A stretch of 64,000 nucleotides of DNA from Dermatophagoides farinae. Its lineage: Eukaryota > Arthropoda > Arachnida > Sarcoptiformes > Pyroglyphidae. The stretch lies in the NCBI RefSeq assembly GCF_024713945.1, contig NC_134677.1:3723001-3787000 (forward strand), in the 5' to 3' direction. A program made the position numbers and the translations under genes. The notes under the pieces were generated by a model, which saw only the letters and a list, made by a program, of their open reading frames with translations, ran no database searches and was not told the DNA's origin. Positions 1 through 13,200 of the stretch are shown here, piece after piece. Every line of letters begins with the position of its first letter. The stretch's first letter is position 1.

Positions 1-185
1 CATAAATAATATTTATTATATAAATTTATCATGGTTATTCCTTAATTTTTTTTCTCGTCATTTTTCAAAATAAAAACTGAAGGTTAAAAATGTGATAGGG
101 GAAAGCACAATTCTATTGGCTATCCTAATCACATTCATTTGGCTCTCATTCCATATGTGGCCATATATAGATTCTTTATATCTGT

Positions 186-187
<2 letters not shown>

Positions 188-224
<37 letters not shown>
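188..224. repeat. (GT)n microsatellite
   Basis: An uninterrupted GT dinucleotide run of about 18 units. Confidence 0.95.
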
Positions 225-225
<1 letters not shown>

Positions 226-1085
226 TTGATAGTTTGTTTCACTTAATGAATTATTAAATAGAAAATCTTGATTTTTTCGTTTGAACACTATTATCATCAG
301 CAGCACCGCCACTATAGTCAAGTTGGCAACAGAATAAATTCACGATACATATCTCAATATATATATTAGATGAATCAAGTGTATAAATATTTGTATATAT
401 ATATTAAAATTTATATCTATCAATAATAAATTGCCTACATTTTTTTTTGTTTCAAACTTATTTCTTTTAATGAAAACTAGAAAAAAAGAATTTGATTTTT
501 TCTTGGCCCCGGATTTTTTTTCTGTTCTATCTTGTCACATGTTCAAGTGTTTTTTTTTATATATTTTGATTTGTATGATATAAACAAAAGAAGATATGGA
601 TCATCACTGGATTGGGAAAAATATACAACCTTGTTTTTTTCTCTTTCGTTATCACTATTTTTTTCGACATTCCATTGCTCATAAAGAATCAATCATTTGG
701 ATTTTTTTTTTTATTAGCCACTCACTTCATAATGTCTAATTGTCAAATTTAGTGAGCAATATAGCCATAGAATCATGAAATCTCTTTTATTTTTATTTGG
801 ACTTTGAAATTTTTTTTTATCAGTATCCATGTTTAAATATCGTATAGATAATTCATGAAAATTTTCGTATAAGTTTTATTCTTGTCACTGGTTGTCATTT
901 TTTTTTTGTTTCATTCTACAATACAAAGTAATTTATTTGTTACACCGAATATATAGGGCAGTGGTTATTTCCATCAAAATTCGTCCATCACTATCAGAAT
1001 GATGATATCATTATTGTTATTGTTATATGAAAAATTGTTGTTGTCCAGATAGAAAAAAAAATATGTTACACTATTTCTCCTAATC

Positions 1086-1089
<4 letters not shown>

Positions 1090-1129
<40 letters not shown>
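1090..1129. repeat. (AG)n microsatellite
   Basis: An uninterrupted AG run of about 20 units followed by an A-rich tail. Confidence 0.95.
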
Positions 1130-1133
<4 letters not shown>

Positions 1134-4100
1134 AAAAAAAATTAACCAATTCCATTTGAATTTCATGAATCGTTTGGTATATATGTTTTTCTTTTTGGTT
1201 TGATTCAAAATGAGTCTATTAAGTCTAATTAAAATATGCACCATACATCTACATCATCATTATTATGGTCATGTGTGTGTGTGTGTGTGTATGTGTTTGG
1301 TATGGGATGAACAAACACATTTCTAGATTGTCGATCCATTTTATAACTATCCATTTTGACGTGCGTCCATGTGTCACACATTAGAAGGTCGAATTTATTA
1401 TTTGCAATTTTTGTTATTACACACACACACACTCACACACACACACATTGGAATATACCTAAAGAATTAATCTTTCTTTTTTTTTGCCATCATGTCATAT
1501 CGTTTTTTTTGTTTCCATTTTTTTGACATTAAGCCAAAACAAGAACATCAAGATTTGATTTTTTTTCAACATCAACATTTTAAACAGCAATATATTCTAT
1601 TTCGTTGTTTATGTTTAATTGATGAGTTTTTTTTCCCCACTCACCAATCACACACTGAAATGTCGAAAATCAAACCAATCCATCAGCAATGTCTGACGTC
1701 GGGTCGATTCTTTCATTTACGATAATCATCATCAGTTATATATCACTGATGATGATATCCATCAAGATTTTTTTTTTTTTTTTTTTTTGATGATGAAACA
1801 TGTTTTTTTTATCCTGGAAAAATGAATATTGGCCACATTTCATTTGTCCTAAATTTAGGTTTTTTTTTCATTTGCCTACGCACACACAGAAAGATAGACA
1901 AACAGAATTCTACTTTGCATAAAGAGATCATGATCATGATCATCATTGCTTCCAAAGATAATTTTACAAATGCAAATGATAAAATTGTCCATCAAATGAT
2001 AGTTAGTTGATAGAAAGGAAGGAAAGAAGAAAATCATTTTTTTTTATTTTTTTTTATTTTCTTTTTTTTGGTCAAATGAAAATGAAATCTAAATGTAATG
2101 TACATTACTTGTGTTGTTAAAATAACAATCACGTACAACGTATGTTTACATTTTCCAAGTGAGAAAAAAAAATTGTCCATTTTTTTTAAATTTCATTTCA
2201 TTTTCAGTTGTTGTTGTTGTTGTTGTTGTTGTTGATCCCATTTTCATTACATCGAATTCAAATTTGTTTTTTTTTCTTTCTTCGTTATCTTTTTGATTAT
2301 TATTACAAAAATTCCATCCAGAATATATATATATATATGTTTCTGGTACGTTTCGTTATTCCAATCTCATTATTTTATTTATTATTTTTTTTTTCTGTTT
2401 TATTTTCTAGTGTTCTTCGTTATTATTATTGCTCATTCAATATTCTTTGACTATTTTTTTTGTTTGTTTGTTTGTTTTTGTTGTTGAAAATGAGTATTGT
2501 GTATTTGGCCAGATGGGAATATGTAATAAGTGTGTGTGTGTTTGTGTGTATGTATGTTGTTGATCCAAAATTGCCCAACCATATATAGATTTAGTTAAAG
2601 AGTTATTGTATATAGTCTATATTATATATTTACATTATTATGAATCATGCTTTATAATATATGATGATGATGATGATGATGATGACGATGATACCATTAT
2701 AATTATATTGCCACAAAGAAAAAACCCTTTTCCTTAATTATTATTAGCCAACCAATGTTTTCATGGTTAGTAATGAAATATTTTTGTTGTTGTTTATTTC
2801 GGGAATTGCATTGAACTTGGAACTAAAGAAAACGAAACGAAAAAAAAAAATTCTATGTCGCCATTGTCTGAGAATAGCTGCATTTGTTTGTCTGTCCATA
2901 TGTGTGTGTGTAAGTCTGCCTGCGTGTTCTCATAGAGTTTATTAACAACAACAAAAAAAAAATAAGACGCTAATTCAACAAAAAAAAATTTCTTTTCTTC
3001 TTTTTCTTGGATTCAAGTCTATATTTTTTCACTATTATTGTTGTTATCTATTCTGTTCCAGGATTTAGGTGCGCATTCATTCATGTCTTGTCTTTTTTTT
3101 CTTCTTTTTTTTATTCTTGATTATGCTGCTGTTCATCTTTGTTAATCGTTTTTTTTCTGTCTGTTCTTGTTATTTTCTTTCATTATTCACTATGAGTAGT
3201 ATAGCTTTTTAGTATTGAAAAAAATAGAGCTCTGTTTCAATTTAATGAGAGAGAAAAAACTCTTGGAAATTTCTGTCTCTTGGAAAGTTAAATCATGATG
3301 ATGATGATGATCTTATTGCTTATATGATTGAAATAATAATAATATAAACCAAAAAGTTTATAGCTGATCCTCTACATCCGTGAAAATTTTTGTTTTTTAA
3401 TTTTTTTACTTACATTCCACTTATAATTAGTGTTTGTTTCAGTAAGAAATTGAATCAGTATGGATTCATTCATTCATTTCATTTCATTACATTTTACAGT
3501 CATTCCAAGTCATTAATAGTTTTAGACAGTGATTCTAATTAACAATATATATGGTCAATATAAACGATCATCATCATCATAACCATTTCTCATTCTATTC
3601 ACTGTCATGTCCATTTGGTCCATTTGAACTTATATACTGAAGAAAGAGAGAGAGAGAGAAAGAGAGTGGGTTGAAAATTGTTCAAATAACCGTGTATGTG
3701 TGTGTTTATGGTAAGTCTGCTGATGGAATTTTTTTTTATTGTATGTATAACCCGAAAAGCAGATTCAAATTTGACGAAAACTGTATAAAGACAAAAATGG
3801 AAGAATGAAAAGCGATTCTATTTCATTTGTTTTTTTTCCTGTTACAAATGACAATTAATTTCGGTCGATTCGATTCCATTTTATTTTACTTTCTTTGCTT
3901 TGTTTTGCTTTTATTCGTGGTTTATTTTACGTTGTTACGTTCACATACCATACAATCGAATGAAAGGAGACGAAATTCTTTTTGATGCGAAAGAAAAAAA
4001 AACAATAAATAAATGAATAGAATGGAATGAATAAATGAATCATACAGACAAAAAGAGAAAGATGAGATGTAGTGATAGATAGATAGACAAACTAATAAAT

Positions 4101-4940
4101 GTTTAGTCGAATCATTCGGTTGAAAATGTGTCAATTTTCAAAATGTGACATATACAGATGGACTTTTGATATAAATGTTATTGTGGATAGATAAAATTGA
4201 TAGATTGATAGATAGATATAAATAACAGAATCCTAATCGAAACTACTAGAGTTGCTTGTTTTTGTTTGTGTGGAGTAAAATTGAATCGAAAATCATTTTG
4301 CTTGAATGGTTGAATGTTGTTGTTGTTGTTGTTGTTGTCTGGACAACCAAACCAAATTATACGACAATAACAATAGCAACAATTACCAATGCGTCTTTGT
4401 TGTTGTTGTTGTTGTTGATGATGATGATGATGATGATGTTGATGTTGATGTGCCCGAATAATTCTTTTGTAAAATACCAAAAGACAGCTATATTTGGTGT
4501 ATGTGTGTGTATCATATTATTATATGAATTTTTTTTGTTGTTGTACAAGTTTTTCTATTGTTATTGATGTGATCCAATATGTTTACGATCGATCGTTTTC
4601 CGGTTCAACATTCATTATTTGATTTTGGTTAATTTAAATAATTGATTAATTTTTCAGACAATCAAAACATAATCCCATATAGACATCTAAACTTATAGAG
4701 ATCTCATAGGGACTAATGATTAATAAAATGATGCCGAAAAAACAGAAAACACTTGATGTGATTGTGTCAACCCAAAGGAATTCAATCCAATTCTAATCGA
4801 TTGTCCTGAATTTTATTGATTGATCTCTTTAAATTGCAAGGACTGAACAAATAACAAAATATAAACAAATTTTTTTTTGAATATGAGATTCGAAATTACA
4901 GAATAAAACATGCTTCATTTTGATTATTTAGATTCTAGAA

Positions 4941-5050
4941 CCTTGGTCGTCAACCCTCGACACGCGTGCCAATTTTTTTAACGAGTGCCAATCTAATGTT
5001 ATGGCGTGCTTTTGGCACCAAAAGCTATACTAAAAGCTTGCCGACTCCTG
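4941..5050. mobile_element. hAT-type miniature inverted-repeat transposon (non-autonomous)
   Basis: A 110-bp element is flanked on both sides by the same 8-bp sequence TTCTAGAA (4933-4940 and 5051-5058), the target-site duplication length of hAT transposons. The reverse complement of the right end starts CAGGAGTCGGCAAGC, a hAT-like terminus. The left end, CCTTGGTCGTCAACC, matches it at about 10 of 15 positions and appears degraded. The inside contains GGCACGCGTG-like and GGCAC/GTGCC motifs in opposite orientation, so the element can fold on itself. It has no coding capacity. Caution: TTCTAGAA is itself a palindrome, so a chance match is a little easier than for an asymmetric 8-mer. Confidence 0.75.
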
Positions 5051-6751
5051 TTCTAGAACATCGAAAAACAGTAACAACAATGAATTGAATACAGAAATTT
5101 GATTATAAAATACATACAACAATGGAAATAGTATCTACTTTGAACGGAATGAAGAAATTGAAAATATTCCATAACAACAACATCATTGCCAAACGAATGA
5201 ATGCTGATGATGACTGAAAATACGGTGATGAAAATGAAATTCCAATTCCAAATGGAATTGAAATGAACAATTCTTTTATCATTTTTTTCTCGGTTAAGAA
5301 TTTTCTGATGCTTTTAAATATTATACGTATGTTGTTGTTGTTGCTGGTTTTTTTCTGATTCTCGAATTCGACATTATATTATTATGTGTCATCATTGTCT
5401 GTGATGATAACGACCGTTTATGGGTCGAGATAAATAATCTATTATTTGAAAATGGAAAGGTTTTTTTCCATCATTGAAATTATTGAGTAATTTTTTTTTC
5501 TCTTCTTTAGCTTTATGACTAAAAATGTTCTGTTTTTTTTGTTTGAAATTCTCTCTCGAGGATTCTGTCTCTCTGTGTTTCTTATTTATTTTACCTGTGT
5601 AAATGTAGTATTTTTGGTTGAATTTATTTTTTCTCTTTGTTTATTTCAGGATGAATAGTATTTATATATTCTTGTGTATGTGATCGCATTGTCAATTTTT
5701 TTTATCGATTCGGGTGTGTTTTTTTCAATCAATTGCAGATGATGATGATGATGATGATGATGATGAAAATCACCATTAGCTAACTAACAGTGTCCGTATG
5801 TGCGTGTGTGTATGTGACGTTCATATAATAATGGTTTATAATGATAATGATGATAACAACAATGATGATAATAATCATCATCATCATCATCATTGATTCT
5901 TTCCTTTTCATGATGATGTTTGGTTATGTTATCATGGTGGTTGTCATCATTGATAATGAAAGAATTATTACTTTTTTTTCGCTGAAATCTTATTCGTATC
6001 GACAACAAATAATGATAACAATCATAATAAAATGAATGTAGAATTTATTTATTGGTTTTTTTTTTTGCTTTAGTAGTTGAACTTTGCCTGTTTCATTTAT
6101 TGGTGATGATGATGATAAAAATAATCGAAATTGAACAAGGAAAGATAATCAAAATGAACAAATACAATATTTTTTTGTTTGTTTGTTTGTTTGCTATTAA
6201 TTTTAATCAGAAAAAAAAGAAAGAAATGAACAAATTGATTTTGATTCGATTTTTTTTCTCTCTATACTATTGTCACTTTTTGTGGATTCCGATTCCGGAT
6301 CCGGTTGAAAGACAAAACATTATTGGTTGATAATATTATATTATAATGATAGAATATTCTATCGATTCATTAATTAAGTTTTTATTTTATAACAACGAAT
6401 AATGTACGACAAGGTCATCATAATTAATTATATATTGAATATTCCGTTGACAATATGTTGAATGGTAAAAAAAATTGCAACTTTTTTTTGAAAAAAATAA
6501 ACACTTTCATTTCGTTGAATTTTCAAGTTGTTCAACAACTAGAAATTACATCCGACATCATTATTGAAGTTTTTTTTCATATCTTCTGCACCATCATTGA
6601 AAATTTTATTTATGTTCCAGACTCTTACTCTGGCTTTGAATCACACAAGCACACACACAATCCTTATCGACTGATGGTCTTTCAAAACAATATAACAATT
6701 TATAAAATGTGAATGTTAATGAGAATGAATTTTTTTCCCGGACCTTATACA

Positions 6752-7129
6752 TTAACTGATCGACACGATCAACCAAGTAGAAACCAAAGAGAGAGAGAAA
6801 AGTTTAATCAAATAACACTGTTGGCCATAAATATGATCGTGGCATATCTTTAATGATTTTTTGATAATAATCGTTGCGTTATCAGAAACGAATTCCTTTG
6901 AATAGATGCCTAACTTTTTCACCACATCCGCCATGAATTGTGGTACTGCACCACGAGCATCGAATAATAAGCCATAGTTGCTTTTGCCATAAAAACACAT
7001 GGAACAAATATTCGGGTTTTTTCTGGCCGCATCGTTCACCAAAAATCCAAATGAAATGTATGATGTTGTTGATATTGATAAACTTGTTATGTAATCACTA
7101 TGTTCATATGATACACACACACACATCAC
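6752..7129 (-). pseudogene. protein-like fragment of unknown origin
   Basis: A 125-codon open frame whose central ~75 codons have a normal mixed amino-acid composition, unlike the repeat-driven frames around it. The first residues come from a GT/CA microsatellite and are probably not coding. A stretch reading KKLGIYSKEFVSDNA is reminiscent of the region around the second catalytic aspartate of hAT transposases, where a Asp-Asn-Ala motif follows a short strand, but the similarity is weak. No flanking coding sequence or clear splice sites continue it. It could be a transposase relic, an isolated exon of an unrecognised gene, or chance. Confidence 0.3.
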
Positions 7130-8144
7130 ATTGATGATGTTAAGGTAACGATTGGTTATACATACACAACTGTTTATATAATAACTAAAATTACTTTTTT
7201 ATATTAATAAACAACCAAGTTGAAATTATTTTTGTTATCATCTACAGTTATATAATGCAATTGGCGCCACAAATATTGACTTTTTTCTCTGCCTCTTTTT
7301 TCCGTATACATAATGTTGATGTGGTACTACCTAACATTAGTAGAGTATACTATATTTTCGATTTTTTATTTTTTGGAATTTTCCTCAAATAACTTTACGG
7401 GTTCCATTTTGTAGTAGATGTGTTTCAAACAAAATAATGATGATGAGAAGTAGTATAATGGGTAAAATTGTAATAGCAAATCGATTTTTTCCCATTGATT
7501 ACATTAACATTGGATACACGATTGATTTATTTTTGTCACCTTGGTCTTGTTATATATATATATGTTCCTGGTATAATATAATTCTGTTTTATTTTTTTAC
7601 ACTGATATTCTAGTCAAGAATCACAGTGTGTGTGTGTGTGTGATGAGTGATCCAAATTGGAAACATTTTGTTGTTAAGGTAGAACTACTGGGAAGTTTTT
7701 GGGGTGGTGATGATAGAAAGAAAAAGAAAGAATGATAGTTAATCCAGATATTCTGACTCTATTTTTGTGTGTGTGTTTGTGAATGTTTTTGGAATAAAAA
7801 AAAAGTCAACAAAAAAAGTCATCATCATGAAAAGTCATGATAATAATTTCACTTCTCTTATTCTCTATTTAGACATTCTTTTGTCGATTATATAAAATCA
7901 CCTATACATACTATACACTACATCACGATTCTATTCAGTGTTATAAATTATAGTAACTGAAATGGAAATGGTAAACATTTCAATCGAATTGCGATTCTTT
8001 TTTTTTCTTTTTCTTGATACATGTAACATTCATTTACTTTGTAAAATAAAATGAGGATATTTTCTTTTTTTTTTGTTGAAACATAATTGTAAATTCTGTT
8101 TTTGTTTGGTTGAAACACTTTGTATGCTTGGTTGTGTTTTTGTC

Positions 8145-8175
<31 letters not shown>

Positions 8176-10123
8176 CAAAATCTACAATCACATCCATTGA
8201 TGTCCATGTTTGTGTTTGTTTTGAGATTGTATGTGTGAAAAAAAAAGTTCCAAAGAAATATAATTTGTCGCTATACATGTCATTTCAAGTGTGAATGATC
8301 TAATTAACGAAAATAGATAGATAGAACAATTTTTGTAAGTCGACACGTTGGATTCATTTAATTCAATATGAAAGTATGTTACGATATGATCATCATGATC
8401 ATGATCGAATAATGTGATAAAATAATGAGTGATGGAACAAGTTTTTAGGTTTTTTTTTTCTTCATAGCAAAACTAAATCAACATTCGAATCAACCATTGA
8501 TAGTAACGTTAATGAGAATAAATTGTGTGCATAAAAAAAAGCAATATGAACGTGATTTTGATGATGTTGGTGAAAAAAAAGAAAAATTCTTTAGGTACCA
8601 GTTTTTTTGTTTCAAATCAAAGAAAAACCAATCAAAGAATGATAACAATTGGATATCCGGGTTTACAATTAACATATTTACCATCATCATCACCCTTGTG
8701 CATTTGAATTCATTCATTTTAGCTTACATTTAGAGATGTTAGATTTTTAGTCTATTGTCTTATTTGATACTCATACATAATAACTTGATGATTTCCCATC
8801 CGATAGTTTAATTCTAGAATTTTATTTCGTTTCGTATTTCATATATTTTACTCTTCAATTATAATTTTTTTTTGTTCAACCCATTTATCATGCTGTCATT
8901 GTTTTTTTTTATTTTTATTCTTTCATTGATCGTTTTTGAGTTGTTAGAAAAATTCTTTTCTTTCATTATGATTTTTTTTTATGGATCATTGTATTGTTAT
9001 TTATGACAAGCCATTAAGTGTTAAAAGTAGCTCTTTTTTTTATCTTAACAATCGTTTGAGATACATTTAAAAGAGTTTTTTGTTTTTGCATCCGATTTTT
9101 TTTTGCATATATGAAAAAACTATCTTCTAAAGAATCCATCCATTCGAATGTATTATACTGAATGAAACAAGAAAATTTCGTCATCATTTTTATAATTAGT
9201 AATATGGAAACTTGTCTGGAATCAAACCCACACACACACACACATTAGTGAGAGAAAGAGAAAATTCTTGTATGTGAAATTCTAAATTTAACGTTCCAAT
9301 CAGTTTCAATCAATGAGAGTTTTTCTTTCAAAGTTCAGATTGGACTTTTTTTCCTACACACTATTGTGAAACCAATTGACGAAATTCCAATACACCATTC
9401 AATCAACAAACAACATTGCCAAATTACATATTTGCAGTTGTGCGTGCGTGTGTGTGTGAGAGAGAGAGATTTGATTTTTTTTTTGATCAAAAATTCTCAA
9501 GAAAAAAAAACTTTTATTTTTCTATCATTCTATATTTGATTCTCTCATCAGAAAACATAAATGTAGCCAATTATGAAGAAAGAAAAAAAAAGAAAAATTC
9601 TCAAAACACAAATTTTAATATTTTTCCATTTCATTTCTTTTCATTTTTAGATTTCAATCATAATCATCATCATCATCACCATAATCAATTGCCCAAATTT
9701 TCAATCAGATCAAATCTTATGATTTTACTTGAAGAAATTTCCATTTATTAATGCCGAAACGAACAACAAACAAACAAATAAAAGCCTAGAATTTCAATCG
9801 TTCAATCATCATTCTAGTTGTGTGCCTATATATTTCATATGATTTGTTGTTCCTTCGTCAGCCAATATTGCCAATTTCAACTTCAAAATATGTTGCCATC
9901 ATTTTGTTATCATTCGACTATTTCATTAGCAATCATTCATCATATTAATAGTCGATTATTGATCAACTAATCAATTTCATTCAATCATATGACCGGAATA
10001 ATTTAACGTTAAAATTTTTCAACAACAAAAAAAAATTCAACATTACATGAACGGCAAAACTATACGCTGAACCCGGTCATCCCGGACACAGCCCCATTTA
10101 ATTGAAGCCGACGTAATGACAAA

Positions 10124-10202
10124 ATGCCTGGCGGTCGTAGAGGTCTCGTTGCGCCTCAAAATACATTCTTGGAAAATATTATTCGTCGATATAACTCGTT
10201 GC
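10124..10202 (+). CDS. eag: eag exon 1 (start codon, PAS N-cap)
   Basis: Encodes residues 1-26. The start is fixed by the Eag-specific opening [20 protein letters not shown], which is nearly invariant from flies to mammals. The donor GTAAGT follows TTGC and leaves one base. The sequence just upstream (about 10060-10123) is less AT-rich than its surroundings and is probably 5' UTR. Confidence 0.96.
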
Positions 10203-13200
10203 GTAAGTTTTTTTTTTTGTTTACCGTTTTTGTTTTATTCTATCTAATAATTTGTCTATCATGTCAATCGATCTTGTTGATTGTTTTTTCTCGTTTGAAT
10301 TTAATCAATTTGATCATTCAATATATATGTTTCCGTGTGTGTTTATTGTATAATTTTTTCACTTTATCAAGTAATCTCTTATTACTTTGAAAGATAAATT
10401 ACATATATTGTCTTGATGACAAATTGAATGGGAGAGACTAAATTCTAGACTGTTTATTGTTTGCCTGTAGCAATAATAACGACACACACACACACACATA
10501 GACAGACAAATGACTTTAACGATAGCTCTATCCATATATAAAAGAATTTATTCTGTTTGACTTTGTTTTTTGAAAAGAAAAAAAAATTCTGCCCTATGGT
10601 TATTATTCTCGATTTTTATTTCGTAACTTTACTTGATTTATTTGATCAGTCGATGATAATGATGAGTAGTCTAGTTGAGTACAAAAAATTATATTAGATT
10701 AAAGACCATAGTATAGAATGATGAATGAATTTATTGACTGAAATGTTCTCATTCTTTTTCTCCACTTTGGAACGAATGAATGAATGAATGAATTGATGGA
10801 AATTGTCATTGTTATACCAATTAATGAACATTTTGTCTGAAGAACTTGAACATAAATTGTTACTTGAAATCAGTATACGTCGATCACTACATATTCAATA
10901 GTGTAAAAATTCTTTATCAAAAAAAAAATAAGGTGTCCATTTCCTTATGAATAATAACAATCATTCAAACAAATAAACAAACACCAGAACAATAATATAC
11001 AACACCTTACAACACATTTATACATTTATAGTTAAAGTTGATTTGTTAGGAAAAAAAATGAAATAAATATCCAGGTCAAATTTGATATATCAGAAGAAAA
11101 ATCATTTTCATTGTACCTAATACCTATACATACACACACACACACACGCAATATTAAAGGTTTGAAGGTGTATTATTTTTATTCTTCTTCTTCTTCATCA
11201 TTGAGATTCGAACCGAATTTCAACTTGACTATTATCATTATTGTTATTATTATTAGTTTTCTCGTTTTCATCATCATCATCAAACAATCACACTATTTAT
11301 ACTGGCCAATTTTTTCCTATGACATGTCTTATAACACTATTTCCTTGTTTTTTTTCTCCTACATATGTGTGTCAGTAGGTAGTTGGATAGTTGTTGTTGT
11401 TGTTGTTGTTGTCATTGATTAGAGCTGAATTTAATTTCTAAATAAATGAAAATAACACCATTGTTTTTTTGTTTTGTTTTTTTCTGTTGATATTGATGAT
11501 GATGATCCTATTAATCATTTTTTATTTTGATTGTTACTAAGCCAATTCCATATGATAATAATAATAATGGGGAATTTGGTTTGGCCAACAACAAGAAAAA
11601 AACCAATTCATTTTCAGATTTTTTTTTTTTGTTATTCCACGATAAAAGTATGGTCTATTGTTTTGTTCATCATCATATATCTATTATTAATTTATAGTTG
11701 AACGATGATGATTTGACCATGTCCGATATTTGTTCGTATGTCTGTGTTCGTTGAGGTTGAATATTTTGATAATTTTTGATTTTCAACAGATATGTTGTTA
11801 TTCTTTCGTTACATTTTATTATTTTTTCATTCGTGAGAGAGAGAGAGAGAGAAAAAAAAATACCAAATTTGTTCTTGGATCACATTGTATATTATCAGCA
11901 ATAACAATAACAGTATAGTCATAAGAGAATGCAAATGCAAACAAATGGAAAAAAAAGGTTTCTACAATGTTTGGATCCGAAAAGAAGGGAAAAGATCCTT
12001 AGAATTGAGTTATAATCATTATGTTAGAGAAAAAAAGCAATGATTCCATTCGGTTTTGGATTCCATAACATTGGTATTCGTATAGAATTGTAAAAGGTTT
12101 TCGTAAAAATCTTTTTTTCTTTCATTGGAACTCTATCATTCATCATTCGGTAAGTCCTAACTAGGAAAAATACATAAGACAAATCAACGAACCAAACGAA
12201 TGAACGAACGAAAGATAATAATCATGATAATGAGAGAAGATTTTCGCAGATTTGTTTGCTTTGGTATTTGAAAAAAATAAGATTCTTTCGTAATATCGCC
12301 GTCTTATATCATTATTATCCTTTTTATAGCCATTTCGAATTTATGGCAAACAGAAATGATGATCAGTTTATCCGATTACAAACACATAAAGAAAGCCATC
12401 TGTTTGCGTGTGTGTTCATCGTGAAATAATTTGGAATTTTGTTGTTGTTGTTGTTATTGTTGTTGAAACCATCGTTTTGAAAGAAATAATTAAAAAAAAA
12501 GAATGAGAGGCCTTGAAAATCTGCAAAGACTATCCATTTCTATTGAATTGCACCGATACAATTGATTAATATTTGATGATATATCATTTGATGGCAATGA
12601 AATATCGATTTTTTTTCTTTCATCAACAATCACACACACACACATGTATATGTTAGAGAAATTGAAGAAATATTTCCCACTTCATATTCATTGAAAATTT
12701 TTTATGGAACCCTAAGAATTATTCTATATTATTATTACATAATTATTCTAATTATTACTCATATCTGACTTTCTCAGGTATAAAACCAAAAAAAAAGAAT
12801 ATATTTAGCACTGTTTCTGTTCCATTATTCACTAGAATTCATATTTCATAATGTGAATGAAACAAAAAAAAATTGGAAAAATTACGAAAAGAAAATTGAA
12901 ATTATTATGGCATTTATTAATTTTTCATAACGTTTTTTTCCCACTTTAAAAGTGAATCTTAGGTTTTTTTCGGAAAAATTGCTTGTGCTATATATTTAAT
13001 TTATGATGATTACTATAATGATGATGAAGATGAAATTCAAAAAAAAAATTGACAATCACTACTCATTTGCCAAAGGCTGTATGTGAATTTCATCCATTAT
13101 GGGATTCAAATTTGATTCAATTTTCAACAATTTACATTTCCATCATCGTCATCATTGGTTTCAATTTTGTGGCTAAATGAACTATAGGAAATTTTTTTTT

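Larger units (their letters stand above)
1..10123. other. intergenic region upstream of eag
   Basis: No convincing gene is present. The stretch is very AT-rich with poly-T tracts and many microsatellites: GT runs near 188-224 and 1275, a GA run at 1090-1129, GAT/ATC runs near 2662, 5740 and 5878, and TTG runs near 2210, 4318 and 8140. Open frames here are made of these repeats (runs of His, Gln, Val or Met) and are not credible proteins. Two things stand out and are listed separately: a hAT-type miniature element at 4941-5050 and a protein-like fragment on the minus strand at 6752-7129. The eag promoter and 5' UTR probably lie in the last part, but I cannot place a transcription start. Confidence 0.7.

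Noticed and set aside
4256-4567. Plus and minus open frames with runs of Val, Met, His, Gln or Asn.
   Set aside because: Both strands are open only because of TTG, GAT and CAA repeats; no conserved residues or splice structure.
11195-11215. GATTCGAACC, resembling the complement of a tRNA B-box.
   Set aside because: No A-box, cloverleaf arms or anticodon stem can be fitted around it on the minus strand.
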